Below are positions 24,497-33,957 of a stretch of 64,000 bases of DNA, piece by piece. The translations under genes were made by a program, and so were the position numbers. The notes below the pieces were generated by a model. That model did not search any database. It was not told the DNA's origin and saw nothing but the letters and a program-made list of their open reading frames with translations. Position 1 is the first letter of the stretch; each line of letters begins with the position of its first letter. The DNA is from an uncultured Eubacterium sp. (GTDB lineage: Bacteria; Bacillota; Clostridia; Lachnospirales; Lachnospiraceae): NCBI GenBank assembly GCA_910577295.1, contig CAJTLS010000015.1, forward strand, positions 1 to 64,000, read 5' to 3'.

Positions 24497-26515
24497 ATGA
24501 GAATTGCATTGACAGGGAATCCGAACAGTGGGAAAACTACTATGTATAATGCTCTGACGGGAAGAAATGAAAAGGTCGGGAATTGGGCCGGTGTTACCGT
24601 AGAAAAGAAAGAGAGTCCGATTAAGAGGGGCTATTATAATGGGAAAGAAGAACTGATAGCAGTGGATTTGCCGGGAGCCTACTCCATGTCTCCGTTTACA
24701 TCGGAGGAGAGTATCACCAGTGCCTATGTAAAGAATGAAAATCCTGACGTAATTATTAATATTGTAGATGCTACGAACTTGAGTCGTAGTCTGTTCTTTA
24801 CTACGCAGCTTCTGGAACTTGGTATTCCGGTAGTTGTGGCACTGAATAAGAGCGATATCAACGAAAAGAAAGCTACGGAAATAAATGAAGAACTTTTGTC
24901 CGAAAAATTGGGCTGTCCGGTGATGAAGACGGTATCGGTTTCTGTCGGTCATGCGGGATTAAAAGAAGTGGTGGCAAAGGCTGCCGCTCTCAAAGGAAGC
25001 GTTCAGAAAGCTCCTTATGATGAGGGAGAGATTGACTTACATGATAAGAATGAAGTTGAGATTGCCGACAGAAAGCGTTTTGATTTTGTGAAGTCAATTG
25101 TGGAGTCGGTTGAGAAACGTAAGGCGCTGTCAAAAGAGAAAAACGGACAGGATAGAGTTGATGCAGTATTGACACATCCGGTATCTGGATTGGCTATTTT
25201 TGCAGTAGTTATGTTTTTAGTATTTCATATTTCGCAGTCGGAGGGGCCTCTCGGACTTGGCAAATTGCTGGAAGGCATATTTACCGAATGGATTGAAATT
25301 TTTCAGGGCTGGACAGCAGGTCTTGTCGAAGATGCCAACCCGTTTTTGCAGTCGCTTCTTGTGGATGGCGTTATCGGCGGTGTTGGCGCCGTTGTCGGTT
25401 TCCTGCCGCTTGTTATGGTTATGTATTTCCTGATTGCTCTTTTGGAAGATTGCGGATACATGGCAAGAGCTACGGTAGTTCTCAACCCCATCCTCAAAAG
25501 AGTGGGTCTTTCCGGAAAGTCCGTAGTACCGATGATAATTGGAACCGGATGTGCTATTCCGGGCGTTATGGCATGTCGTACCATTCGCAGCGAGAGGGAG
25601 AGGAGAGCAACGGCAATGTTGACACCGTTCATGCCATGTGGCGCAAAGTTACCTGTAATCGCATTATTTGTTGGAGCTTTTTTCCCCGATTCGTCGTGGG
25701 TGGGAACTCTCATGTACTTTGTCGGAATTATTCTGATTTTGCTGGGCGCTTTATTGGTAAAGGCCATTAGCGGCTATCGATACAGAAAATCATTCTTTAT
25801 TATTGAACTTCCCGAATATAAGTTTCCGAATTTTAAGAGGGGAGTAATTTCCATGCTTGGTCGTGGTAGGGCATATATCGTAAAGGCGGGAACGATTATT
25901 CTTGTCTGTAATACGCTTGTACAGATTATGCAATCGTTCAACTGGAAGCTGCAGGTGGTCGAAGAAGGCTTGGAAAATACTTCTATTCTGGCAACGATTG
26001 TTTCGCCGATTGCCTACCTGCTTGTGCCGATTGTCGGCGTAATTGCATGGCAGCTTGCGGCGGCAGCAGTAACTGGTTTTATAGCAAAAGAAAATGTAGT
26101 GGGAACGCTGGCGGTATGCTATGGATTGAGCGCTTTTATTGATACGGAGGAGCTTTCATTGATTGGGGACGGAAATGTAGTTGCCTCCGCAATGGCGCTT
26201 TCCAAAGCGGCTGCGCTTGCCTATTTGATGTTTAACTTATTTACGCCTCCTTGCTTTGCGGCGATTGGGGCAATGAATTCGGAAATGCAGAGCAAAAAGT
26301 GGTTATGGGGCGGCATTGCACTTCAGTTTGGAACGGGGTATACGATTGCGTTTCTTGTGTATCAGATCGGTACGTTTATTACAACGGGACATACGGGAGC
26401 AGGTTTTGTGGCGGGGCTGTCTGCAGTACTTATCATGGCTGCAATTGTCGGATTTCTGATTTATAGAACGAACAGGCGGTTTGAAGCTGAGTACAAATTA
26501 AAGAAAGCGGTATAA
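24497..26515 (+). CDS. feoB: Ferrous iron transporter B
   Basis: 672 residues. The N-terminal G domain has GNPNSGKTT (G1), DLPGAYSM (G3) and NKSD (G4), followed by a helical guanine-nucleotide dissociation region. The membrane part starts near residue 225 with two Gate motifs; one contains GTGCAIPGVMACRTIRSERER. About eight membrane segments follow. It moves Fe(II) across the inner membrane. AAGGAGG precedes ATG 24497 by about 6 bases. It forms a cassette with feoA and the Cys-rich protein. Confidence 0.95.
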   Translation: MRIALTGNPNSGKTTMYNALTGRNEKVGNWAGVTVEKKESPIKRGYYNGKEELIAVDLPGAYSMSPFTSEESITSAYVKNENPDVIINIVDATNLSRSLFFTTQLLELGIPVVVALNKSDINEKKATEINEELLSEKLGCPVMKTVSVSVGHAGLKEVVAKAAALKGSVQKAPYDEGEIDLHDKNEVEIADRKRFDFVKSIVESVEKRKALSKEKNGQDRVDAVLTHPVSGLAIFAVVMFLVFHISQSEGPLGLGKLLEGIFTEWIEIFQGWTAGLVEDANPFLQSLLVDGVIGGVGAVVGFLPLVMVMYFLIALLEDCGYMARATVVLNPILKRVGLSGKSVVPMIIGTGCAIPGVMACRTIRSERERRATAMLTPFMPCGAKLPVIALFVGAFFPDSSWVGTLMYFVGIILILLGALLVKAISGYRYRKSFFIIELPEYKFPNFKRGVISMLGRGRAYIVKAGTIILVCNTLVQIMQSFNWKLQVVEEGLENTSILATIVSPIAYLLVPIVGVIAWQLAAAAVTGFIAKENVVGTLAVCYGLSAFIDTEELSLIGDGNVVASAMALSKAAALAYLMFNLFTPPCFAAIGAMNSEMQSKKWLWGGIALQFGTGYTIAFLVYQIGTFITTGHTGAGFVAGLSAVLIMAAIVGFLIYRTNRRFEAEYKLKKAV

Positions 26516-26546
26516 GGTATTTATATCCGCCTGGAAAGGAGTGGCA

Positions 26547-26711
26547 ATGGTAAATTTAATAATTATAGGAATACTTCTGTTTTTAGCAGGCATGGCAGTA
26601 CTTTATATAAGGAAAGAAAAGAGGAAAGGCGCCGGATGTATCGGATGTCCGCTGGGCGGCTGCTGTGCAGGGAAAGGATGTGGCGGCAAAAAGGAGAATG
26701 AGAAAGGATAG
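26547..26711 (+). CDS. FeoB-associated Cys-rich membrane protein
   Basis: 54 residues. One membrane segment (LIIIGILLFLAGMAVLY) is followed by a basic stretch and a cysteine cluster, Cys31, 34, 39, 40 and 45 (CIGCPLGGCCAGKGC). This matches the small FeoB-associated family often found directly after feoB in Firmicutes, probably a metal-handling accessory. GGAAAGGAG lies just upstream of ATG 26547, 31 bases after the feoB stop. Confidence 0.88.
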   Translation: MVNLIIIGILLFLAGMAVLYIRKEKRKGAGCIGCPLGGCCAGKGCGGKKENEKG

Positions 26712-26813
26712 TCTGCAGCAATAAATGGATTTTTGACACAAAGCTGATATAAACAACGGGTTGAATTAAGGGGAAAAATGTGATAGCATAGCCAATAGGA
26801 ATTGGAGGAAATC

Positions 26814-28796
26814 ATGAAGACTAAAATTGGCACAATATGTGGCATGGGTGCAGTGGCGTGTGCAATGCTTACCAGTTTGTTTCAACCGGCATATTTGGGA
26901 AATCCCGACGTCAGCGAAGCCGCATCTACGATTTCGTACCGTATGATGAAAGGAGACAAAGTTAAAATAAAGACGATTGTCTCGAAAAGTAAGTTGTCAG
27001 CGGCTAAAAAGAAGAAAGTATCTTTGCTGACATGGAAATCAAAAAATAAGAAAATAGTAAAAATATCAAAGAAAAAATTGACTGCGCTGAAAGCAGGCAA
27101 GGCAAAAATAGTTGGTTATTGGAAGAAGAAAAAGAAGCGGAAGAAGTACATCACGCTTCGTATTACCGTTGTGGCTAAGCCAAAACTGACTCGTGCGACA
27201 CAAAAGGGAAAGGTGAAAGGACGGACGGTAGTTTCAAAAACGGCGATGGCGTGGTATGGCATTCCCTATGCGGCGACTACGGCAGGAGCGAACCGCTGGA
27301 GGGCTCCCCAGCCGCTGACGGCGTGGCAGGAGACGAGAGACGCAACAGTCATGCGGCAGAATGCAGTTACATACAGCAGTTCGGATGCCAGAGGCTATAC
27401 TGGAACGGAAGATTGTCTGTACGTCAATGTGTACCGCCCGTATACGCCGGATACGAAACTGCCCGTCTTAGTATTTTTGCATGGCGGCGGAAATGCATCG
27501 GGAACGGCTAATTTAGAATTTGGCAATATGGCAGCCGCGATGGGAGTTGTCATTGTTTCTGTCTCGCATCGCGTCGGTGCGTTTGGGTATATCAGCCATC
27601 CGGCGCTTAAAAATGGTACGGCAGAAGAAAACAGCGGTAATTTTACATTATTGGATATCCGCAGAGCGTTGTGCTGGGTGCGGGAAGACATTGCCGCATT
27701 TGGCGGAAATCCGCACAATGTGACATTGTCGGGTTTTTCTGCCGGAGCAAGAAATGCGCTTATGTGTCTGATTTCGCCCTCGATGAAAGGGCTGTTTCAC
27801 AGAGCCTTTATTCTGAGCGGCGGTTTCACTACCAGCACGCCGAAAGAAGGACAGGAGCAGGTAGAGAATCGTCTGGCAGCTTTGCTTGTGAGGCGGGGAA
27901 CTTATAAGGATAAAGGAGAGGCGCTTGCCTATCTTCAGTCTGCTAAAGCGGCGGAGATAAACAAGTTTCTGAGAGGATTGACAACGGCGGAAGTTGCGTG
28001 GATTTATAAGGATTTTGATTTGAAAATGGAAGAGTTTCCGCAAGGTTATACCGATGGCGTAATATTACCGAAAGAGGGATTTGACGTGATTCGCAAAGGG
28101 AATTATAATCGTATGCCGATTTTGCTCGGTAGCGATATGACAGAATTTTCCTCTTTTGCAATGTCGGGAAGCCTTACGTCGGGAACGGCAGATTTGTCCG
28201 CCCTGTCCTCTGCACGACTGCTGGAATTGATGGAAAAAGGAGTCCGATATGGCAGTATGCTGCAATCGCATTTTTATGTGGAAAATACTGCGGCGGAATT
28301 ATATGCAGATTTTGCCCATGGGGATATATTTGCATTTCGGAACCGTTGGGGAACATCCGATTCTGTGAGCGACGGTTTTTACAGCAAATTTGCAGGCGCT
28401 TATCACGGTCAGTCGAGGGATTTTCTGTTGGGGGATTATAAGCACCGTATGAAAGAGTATTCGCCTGCGGCTGTCTCTGCAAAAAACAAGGCGGGACGTC
28501 TGGCTTTGACCGACCAGATGCGCCGATATCTTAAAAATTTCATGGTAAAGGGAAATCCCAATGGCAAATCGCTTCCCGTGTGGAATGCATGGAATCCGTT
28601 TTGGGGCGCTAATAAAATCATGCATCTGAATGCCGGATTGAAAAAAGCGACCTCCGCCATGAGTACGGAGATGTACGATAGCAACAGTATTTTTGCCAGT
28701 GTCAGAAGTCAGACATCAAAGGAAGAGTATAGCGCTTTGACGACATCATTGTGGGAGGGATGTTTCTTTATGCCATCCGTTGTGCCTACATATTGA
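26814..28796 (+). CDS. Secreted type-B carboxylesterase with a BIG2-like domain
   Basis: 660 residues. GGAGG precedes ATG 26814, and a signal peptide ends near SEAAS (about residue 36). Residues about 40-125 are a very lysine-rich Ig-like domain (KVSLLTWKSKNKKIVKISKK). The esterase domain follows: YGIPYA, EDCLYVNVYRP, FLHGGGNASG for the oxyanion hole and GFSAGA with nucleophile Ser309 (GESAGA is usual, here Phe). GAYHGQSRDFLL probably supplies the histidine. Likely substrates are acyl or aromatic esters on plant or bacterial polysaccharide. It lies upstream of the acyltransferase pair, which suggests a locus for ester turnover. Confidence 0.85.
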   Translation: MKTKIGTICGMGAVACAMLTSLFQPAYLGNPDVSEAASTISYRMMKGDKVKIKTIVSKSKLSAAKKKKVSLLTWKSKNKKIVKISKKKLTALKAGKAKIVGYWKKKKKRKKYITLRITVVAKPKLTRATQKGKVKGRTVVSKTAMAWYGIPYAATTAGANRWRAPQPLTAWQETRDATVMRQNAVTYSSSDARGYTGTEDCLYVNVYRPYTPDTKLPVLVFLHGGGNASGTANLEFGNMAAAMGVVIVSVSHRVGAFGYISHPALKNGTAEENSGNFTLLDIRRALCWVREDIAAFGGNPHNVTLSGFSAGARNALMCLISPSMKGLFHRAFILSGGFTTSTPKEGQEQVENRLAALLVRRGTYKDKGEALAYLQSAKAAEINKFLRGLTTAEVAWIYKDFDLKMEEFPQGYTDGVILPKEGFDVIRKGNYNRMPILLGSDMTEFSSFAMSGSLTSGTADLSALSSARLLELMEKGVRYGSMLQSHFYVENTAAELYADFAHGDIFAFRNRWGTSDSVSDGFYSKFAGAYHGQSRDFLLGDYKHRMKEYSPAAVSAKNKAGRLALTDQMRRYLKNFMVKGNPNGKSLPVWNAWNPFWGANKIMHLNAGLKKATSAMSTEMYDSNSIFASVRSQTSKEEYSALTTSLWEGCFFMPSVVPTY

Positions 28797-28859
28797 AAAT
28801 CGTAACAGAAAAATACAAAAAAAGAGGAGGGGCAGGCTTATCAGTCTGACAGGAGAACT

Positions 28860-30272
28860 ATGATTTTTTCAACGTATCAATTTATTCTTGTTTTTTTGCC
28901 AATAACGTTTAGCGGTTATTTTGTGCTTCATCACTTGAAGATGCATTCTGCCGCAAAGTTATGGCTCGTGTTGGCATCCTTTTATTTTTATGCGCAGGGA
29001 AGTACGGACTTTTTTCCATTCTTTCTCGGAAGTGTAGTTGCCAATTATGTTATGGGCAGTACGCTTAGTAAATTGCAGGGCGCCGGGCATCGGATTGAGA
29101 GATGGTTTCTCCTTGCGGTTGGCGTTTTGGCAAACTGTGCCCTTCTCGGATATTACAAATATACCGATTTCTTTTTAGTGAATGTCAATCGTATTGCGGG
29201 AACGGATTTTGCTTTACAGCATATCGTACTGCCGATTGGTATTTCATTCTTCACGTTTCAGTTAATTGCTTTTCTGGTAGATTCTTTCCGTGGTGAGACA
29301 AAGACGTATGACGTCTTGGATTACCTTTTGTTTATCACGTTCTTTCCGCAGTTGATTGTTGGCCCGATTGTGCATCACGCCGAGGTTGTGCCGCAATTTG
29401 AAAATCCGCAAAATGCAAAAATCAATTGGAACAATGTCTCACTCGGATTGTTCATCTTTTCTATTGGATGTGCCAAAAAGATGCTTGTCGCCGACCCGCT
29501 GACAACGGATGCGCAGGCCTTTTTTGCTCGCATTAATGACCATTTGCCAATGCTGCAGTCGTGGTTCCATTCCATTGAGTATACGGTCTCGTATTATTTT
29601 GATTTGTCGGGCTACGCTGATATGGCAATTGGTCTTGGATGTATGTTCAATATTGCCATTCCGCAAAATTTCAATTCCCCTTACAAGGCGAAAGATTTTC
29701 AGGAATACTGGCAGAGATGGCATATGACATTATCCCGTTTTCTGGGAGCTTACATATTCCGCAACGTATTTAAGAAAGGGAGCAAATACCGCAATTATTA
29801 TGTAGCGACGATGGTTACTTTCTTTGTTTCCGGTTTCTGGCATGGCGCCGGCTGGACATTTGTTGTGTGGGGAATTGTAAACGGCATTTTGGTATGTATT
29901 GCCTCTTACCGCAACCGGAAGGGAAAGAATACGCCGGTCTGGCTTGGTGTTCCGCTTACTTTCCTGCTGGCAGTACTCACCCGAATTTTGTTTGTTTCTG
30001 TGACATTCGATGATGCATGGCAGGTTTTGAAAGGTCTTGTTCGTGTCAACACATTACATATGGCCGAGATTAGCGCCTTTGTGACGGATAATTGGTATCC
30101 GGTAGTTCTGACGTTTGTCGGCTTGGGAATCTGTTTCTTCCTGCCGACGACGAAAACGCTTGCTGAAAAGTTTAAGACGGATTGGAAATGCCTGCTTTAT
30201 GCGGCAGTTCTGCTGATTATTTGTATATGCAGTATGGATAAAGTAGTACAGTTTCTGTACTTCCAGTTTTGA
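28860..30272 (+). CDS. MBOAT-family O-acyltransferase (AlgI/DltB-like)
   Basis: 470 residues with about ten membrane segments. The MBOAT signature is clear: FPQLIVGPIVHHAEVVPQF, SGYADMAIGLGCMF, NFNSPYKAKDFQEYWQRWHM and FFVSGFWHGAGWTF with the conserved histidine. These proteins pass acyl groups across the membrane to exported polysaccharide or teichoic acid. AGGAG lies just before ATG 28860. The next gene, 24 bases downstream, encodes the usual extracytoplasmic partner. Confidence 0.92.
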   Translation: MIFSTYQFILVFLPITFSGYFVLHHLKMHSAAKLWLVLASFYFYAQGSTDFFPFFLGSVVANYVMGSTLSKLQGAGHRIERWFLLAVGVLANCALLGYYKYTDFFLVNVNRIAGTDFALQHIVLPIGISFFTFQLIAFLVDSFRGETKTYDVLDYLLFITFFPQLIVGPIVHHAEVVPQFENPQNAKINWNNVSLGLFIFSIGCAKKMLVADPLTTDAQAFFARINDHLPMLQSWFHSIEYTVSYYFDLSGYADMAIGLGCMFNIAIPQNFNSPYKAKDFQEYWQRWHMTLSRFLGAYIFRNVFKKGSKYRNYYVATMVTFFVSGFWHGAGWTFVVWGIVNGILVCIASYRNRKGKNTPVWLGVPLTFLLAVLTRILFVSVTFDDAWQVLKGLVRVNTLHMAEISAFVTDNWYPVVLTFVGLGICFFLPTTKTLAEKFKTDWKCLLYAAVLLIICICSMDKVVQFLYFQF

Positions 30273-30296
30273 TAGAGGAGAAAGGGGAAGCTCGTT

Positions 30297-31493
30297 ATGA
30301 TGAACGCAAAGAAATGGTCGTGTTGTTTTGTGGCGTTAATTGTTGCCTGTCTGATGGTAATTATGTCATTGAATTATTTTGTCGACCCTTACGGATATTT
30401 TGAGAGCCAGTCAGGAGAAGCATATGGATTGGATTACTATGATTATCTTCGCGGACAGAAGGCAGAACATATTAAGCATTTCTCGGACGATTACGACGCC
30501 TATCTGGTTTGCGGCTCCAAGGGGAGTGCAGTTCGGCCGTCGAAACTGAAAGAACTTGATGGCTATGACTACTATAACTGCTGGGTGTTGTCGGGAAGTT
30601 TTAATGATTATGTGGCTTATGTAAAATATATTTGTGAAAATACCGACGCCAAAAAGATTATGCTGCAGATATCGACTTCTGAATTATTTGAGTTTAACCG
30701 TGAGGACTATGGTACGATTTATGAATTACCGGCGGAAGTTACCGGAGAATCAAAAGCGCTGGAAACCCTTTCTTTTTTGATGAAGAATCCAAAGACTGCA
30801 GTGGAAGAGCTGACGGAGGACAAAGTTGTCCGTCCGAATAAGAAAACAGGCGAACGCGATTTACAGTATTATTATGATTTCCAAAAATCAAAGCTGACAA
30901 ACGGTGAATATTTTAATTACATGTTTGAGGGTTCTTATGTCTATTACAAATTTTTTCATAAGCAGTTGCGGGATATCGAAGAAAATAAGGAAGCGAGTCT
31001 GGATAGTCTGCGCGAAATCAAGGCGATTTGTGAGGAACATGGCGTAGAGCTGCAAGTGTATTTTGCCTCGATGTTTGCAGCGCAGATGATACAGTATGAA
31101 AATGAAGTCTTTTATGATTTCATGGAAGAGGTTGTCATGCTTTTTGGTGATACATGGTGTTTTAATACTTATAATGATGTCGCTCTCTGTCCTTATAATT
31201 TTTATAATCCGGCGCATTTTTACTATGAAGTCGGTGATTTGATGGTCGACACGATGGCCGGTAAGGAATGTCCTTTTGAGGGCTTTGGAGAGTTGCTGAC
31301 GAGAAAGAATATCGGAACCGTGATTGAGGAGCGGAGAAAATCTTATCAGGAGTGGAAAAAGTATTACGAGGAGAATTATTATCCGGCGTATGATTATAAC
31401 GGTGTCCACTATGAAGCACATAATACACTTCCTTTAAAAGGGTTTAATTCAGAGGCGAATTTGACGAAAAATCATGTTTTAGGAAAACAATGA
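30297..31493 (+). CDS. Membrane-anchored SGNH-like partner of the MBOAT acyltransferase
   Basis: 398 residues with one N-terminal membrane segment (CCFVALIVACLMVIMSLNYF) and an extracytoplasmic domain. DPYGYF directly after the membrane, AYLVCGSKGSAVRPSKL as the serine block and a late NPAHFYYEVGDLM correspond to the DltD/AlgX-like partners of MBOAT proteins. The histidine block is usually DPxH, and here the first residue is Asn, which may weaken catalysis. AAAGGGG precedes the ATG pair at 30297 and 30300. Together with the MBOAT gene it probably O-acylates a surface polymer. Confidence 0.75.
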   Translation: MMNAKKWSCCFVALIVACLMVIMSLNYFVDPYGYFESQSGEAYGLDYYDYLRGQKAEHIKHFSDDYDAYLVCGSKGSAVRPSKLKELDGYDYYNCWVLSGSFNDYVAYVKYICENTDAKKIMLQISTSELFEFNREDYGTIYELPAEVTGESKALETLSFLMKNPKTAVEELTEDKVVRPNKKTGERDLQYYYDFQKSKLTNGEYFNYMFEGSYVYYKFFHKQLRDIEENKEASLDSLREIKAICEEHGVELQVYFASMFAAQMIQYENEVFYDFMEEVVMLFGDTWCFNTYNDVALCPYNFYNPAHFYYEVGDLMVDTMAGKECPFEGFGELLTRKNIGTVIEERRKSYQEWKKYYEENYYPAYDYNGVHYEAHNTLPLKGFNSEANLTKNHVLGKQ

Positions 31494-31545
31494 TGTAGAA
31501 TGAAAGCGAAATTATGCTTTTATTGATTTCTTTTTCTTTTCTGTA

Positions 31546-31581
31546 TGGTATAATGGAGAGTAATGTCGGAAGATTAGGAGG
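31546..31581 (+). promoter_or_regulatory. Extended -10 promoter and ribosome site of the GH31 gene
   Basis: TGGTATAAT (31546-31554) is an extended -10. A TTGATT at a 20-base distance is a poor -35. AGGAGG at 31576-31581 lies 9 bases before TTG 31591 and fixes the unusual start. Confidence 0.5.
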
Positions 31582-31590
31582 AGAAGGAGA

Positions 31591-33939
31591 TTGTTATATG
31601 CAGAGCCGCCAAAAAGCGCCGCTATTTATAAAGTGGAAAAGCAGGGAACAGCGTGGGTAATGTATTCGGAAAAGGGAATGCACCGCCTGTGTCCGATGAA
31701 TGACAAAGTGATAAGAATTACTTATACGGAACGGGATACTTTCTCGGAGAGAGACAAGCCGGGCGTGACAGCGTTGCCGATTCATAGTGCGTGGGAATAT
31801 AAGGAGGGAGAGGAAACGCTGCAGTTTTGTTCTCCTTTTCTGAAGTTAGAAGTCTGTCGGGCGAGCGCTTCTCTCGCTTATTACAGAGAGAATGGAGAAT
31901 TACTCTTAAAGGAACGTGAGAAAGACAGTAAAGTAGTAGAGCAGTTTCAGTCATACCGACTGGATTCGGAGGAGACGTCTCAGGTCAAACAGATTGAGAC
32001 GCCGGACGGAGTAAAAGAAATCGTTACGGATGCCGCCAGAGTGCCGGACGATTTGCTGTATCATACCCGTATGTATCTGGAGTGGCAGGAAAATGAGGCG
32101 CTTTACGGATTGGGGCAGCAGGAAGAGGGAATTTTGAATTTACGCGGACAGACGGTCTATGTACATCAGGCAAACCGCAAGATTGCCGTGCCGATGCTGT
32201 TGTCCTCCCTTGGTTACGGTATTTTGATGGATACTTATAGTCCGATGATTTTTAACGATACAGTGAGCGGTTCTTATTTGTATACGGAAGCGGACGATGA
32301 ACTGGATTTTTATTTTATTGCCGGAGACAATATGAACGATATTGTGAAGGAGTACCGCAAATTGACCGGTAAGGCGGCAATGCTGCCGAAGTGGGCGTTT
32401 GGCTATATGCAGTCGCAGGAGCGATATGAGACGGAAGAAGAAGTATTGCGTGTGGCAAATGAGTATCGGGAACGCGGGATTGGTCTCGATTGTATTGTCT
32501 TGGATTGGTGTTCATGGGAAGATGGCAAGTGGGGGCAGAAGACTTTTGATGCCTCTCGTTTTCCTAATCCGAAAGCAATGATTGATAAGCTGCACGAGCA
32601 AAACATACATTTTATGTTGTCGATTTGGCCGGTTATGAATAAGAGTACGGCAAATTATGCGGAAATGAAAGAGGCGGGAACGCTGCTGCCGGCCAGTGAG
32701 ATTTATAACGCCTTAGATGAGAGTGCCAGAAAGTTGTATTGGGAACAGGTAAAGAGAGGCTTGCTTGGCGCCGGTATTGATGCTTGGTGGTGTGATTCGA
32801 GCGAGCCGATTACCGTGGAGTGGTCGCATACGGAAAGGATGGAGCCGGCGGTGATGTATGCGGAGTTTTGCAGAGAACTTCAGAATCATCTGCCGACGTG
32901 GGCGACAAACGCTTTTCCTCTGTACCATGCAAGAACAATTTATGACGGGCAAAGAGAGGATGTATGTGAAAAGCGTGTTTGTAATCTGACGAGAAGCGCC
33001 TATACGGGGCAGCAGCGCTACGGTACGATTTTGTGGTCGGGCGACGTCTCGGCGAGCTGGCAGACGTTGCGGGAGCAGATTGCCAGCGGCTTGAATTTTG
33101 TGGCCAGCGGCCTGCCTTATTGGACGACGGATATCGGAGCCTTTTTTGTCAAAAAGAGTACCTTTTGGTATTGGAACGGCGAGTACGATGACACGGTGAA
33201 TGATGCCGGATATTTGGAGTTGTTTACAAGATGGTATCAGTGGGAAGCTTTTTTACCGATTTTCCGCGGGCATGGAACCGACTGCCGGAGAGAGCTGTGG
33301 TACTACGAGGGCGAGAATCAAATGTTCTTTAATGCCATATTGGCGGCAAACCGTTTGCGCTACCGTCTGGTGCCTTACATATATTCACAGGCGGGGCGGG
33401 TATGGCTCGAAGATGAGTCTATGATGAAGATGCTGGCGTTTGATTTTACAGAGGATACGAATGTACTTGATATTCGGGATGAATATTTGTTTGGCGATAG
33501 TTTCCTTGTATGCCCTGTCACTGAGCCGATGTACTATGAGGCAGGAAACGAGCGGCTCGAAGAGCGTTCCTATACCCGCAGGGTATATCTGCCAAAAGGG
33601 TGCGGCTGGTATGATTATTGGACAAATGACTATTATCAGGGCGGGCAGTGGATGGAGGCAGAGGCGCCGATTGACAAAATACCATTATTTGTAAGGGCGG
33701 GAAGTATTATCCCTATGACTGATTCGACCTCCCATATATCCGTGAAAGATGATATAACATGGACGGTTTATGCCGGGGAAGATTGTGAATATCTGCTCTA
33801 TGAGGATGCCGGCGACGGCTATGCTTATGAGAGGGGAGAATATAAACTGACAAAGTACGAATGGTCGGATGACAGACAGATTTTGACGGATGAGAATGGT
33901 GAGATTATCTCGTCAGTCAATGTGATACAGGCAGAATGA
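31591..33939 (+). CDS. Glycoside hydrolase family 31 (alpha-glucosidase/xylosidase type)
   Basis: 782 residues, no signal peptide, so intracellular. After an N-terminal beta-sandwich (YGLGQQEEG near 170) the barrel carries GIDAWWCDSSEP with the nucleophile Asp402 and LWSGDVSASW with the acid/base Asp485. RGHGTDCRRELW and IYSQAGRVWLEDESMM are further GH31 blocks, and a C-terminal sandwich ends the protein. TTG 31591 is the only start consistent with AGGAGG 9 bases upstream, because the nearby ATG 31598 is out of frame. WCDSSEP and the cytosolic location fit alpha-xylosidase or alpha-glucosidase; substrate not decidable. Confidence 0.9.
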   Translation: MLYAEPPKSAAIYKVEKQGTAWVMYSEKGMHRLCPMNDKVIRITYTERDTFSERDKPGVTALPIHSAWEYKEGEETLQFCSPFLKLEVCRASASLAYYRENGELLLKEREKDSKVVEQFQSYRLDSEETSQVKQIETPDGVKEIVTDAARVPDDLLYHTRMYLEWQENEALYGLGQQEEGILNLRGQTVYVHQANRKIAVPMLLSSLGYGILMDTYSPMIFNDTVSGSYLYTEADDELDFYFIAGDNMNDIVKEYRKLTGKAAMLPKWAFGYMQSQERYETEEEVLRVANEYRERGIGLDCIVLDWCSWEDGKWGQKTFDASRFPNPKAMIDKLHEQNIHFMLSIWPVMNKSTANYAEMKEAGTLLPASEIYNALDESARKLYWEQVKRGLLGAGIDAWWCDSSEPITVEWSHTERMEPAVMYAEFCRELQNHLPTWATNAFPLYHARTIYDGQREDVCEKRVCNLTRSAYTGQQRYGTILWSGDVSASWQTLREQIASGLNFVASGLPYWTTDIGAFFVKKSTFWYWNGEYDDTVNDAGYLELFTRWYQWEAFLPIFRGHGTDCRRELWYYEGENQMFFNAILAANRLRYRLVPYIYSQAGRVWLEDESMMKMLAFDFTEDTNVLDIRDEYLFGDSFLVCPVTEPMYYEAGNERLEERSYTRRVYLPKGCGWYDYWTNDYYQGGQWMEAEAPIDKIPLFVRAGSIIPMTDSTSHISVKDDITWTVYAGEDCEYLLYEDAGDGYAYERGEYKLTKYEWSDDRQILTDENGEIISSVNVIQAE

Positions 33940-33957
33940 GAAGAGGAGGTTTATGTA

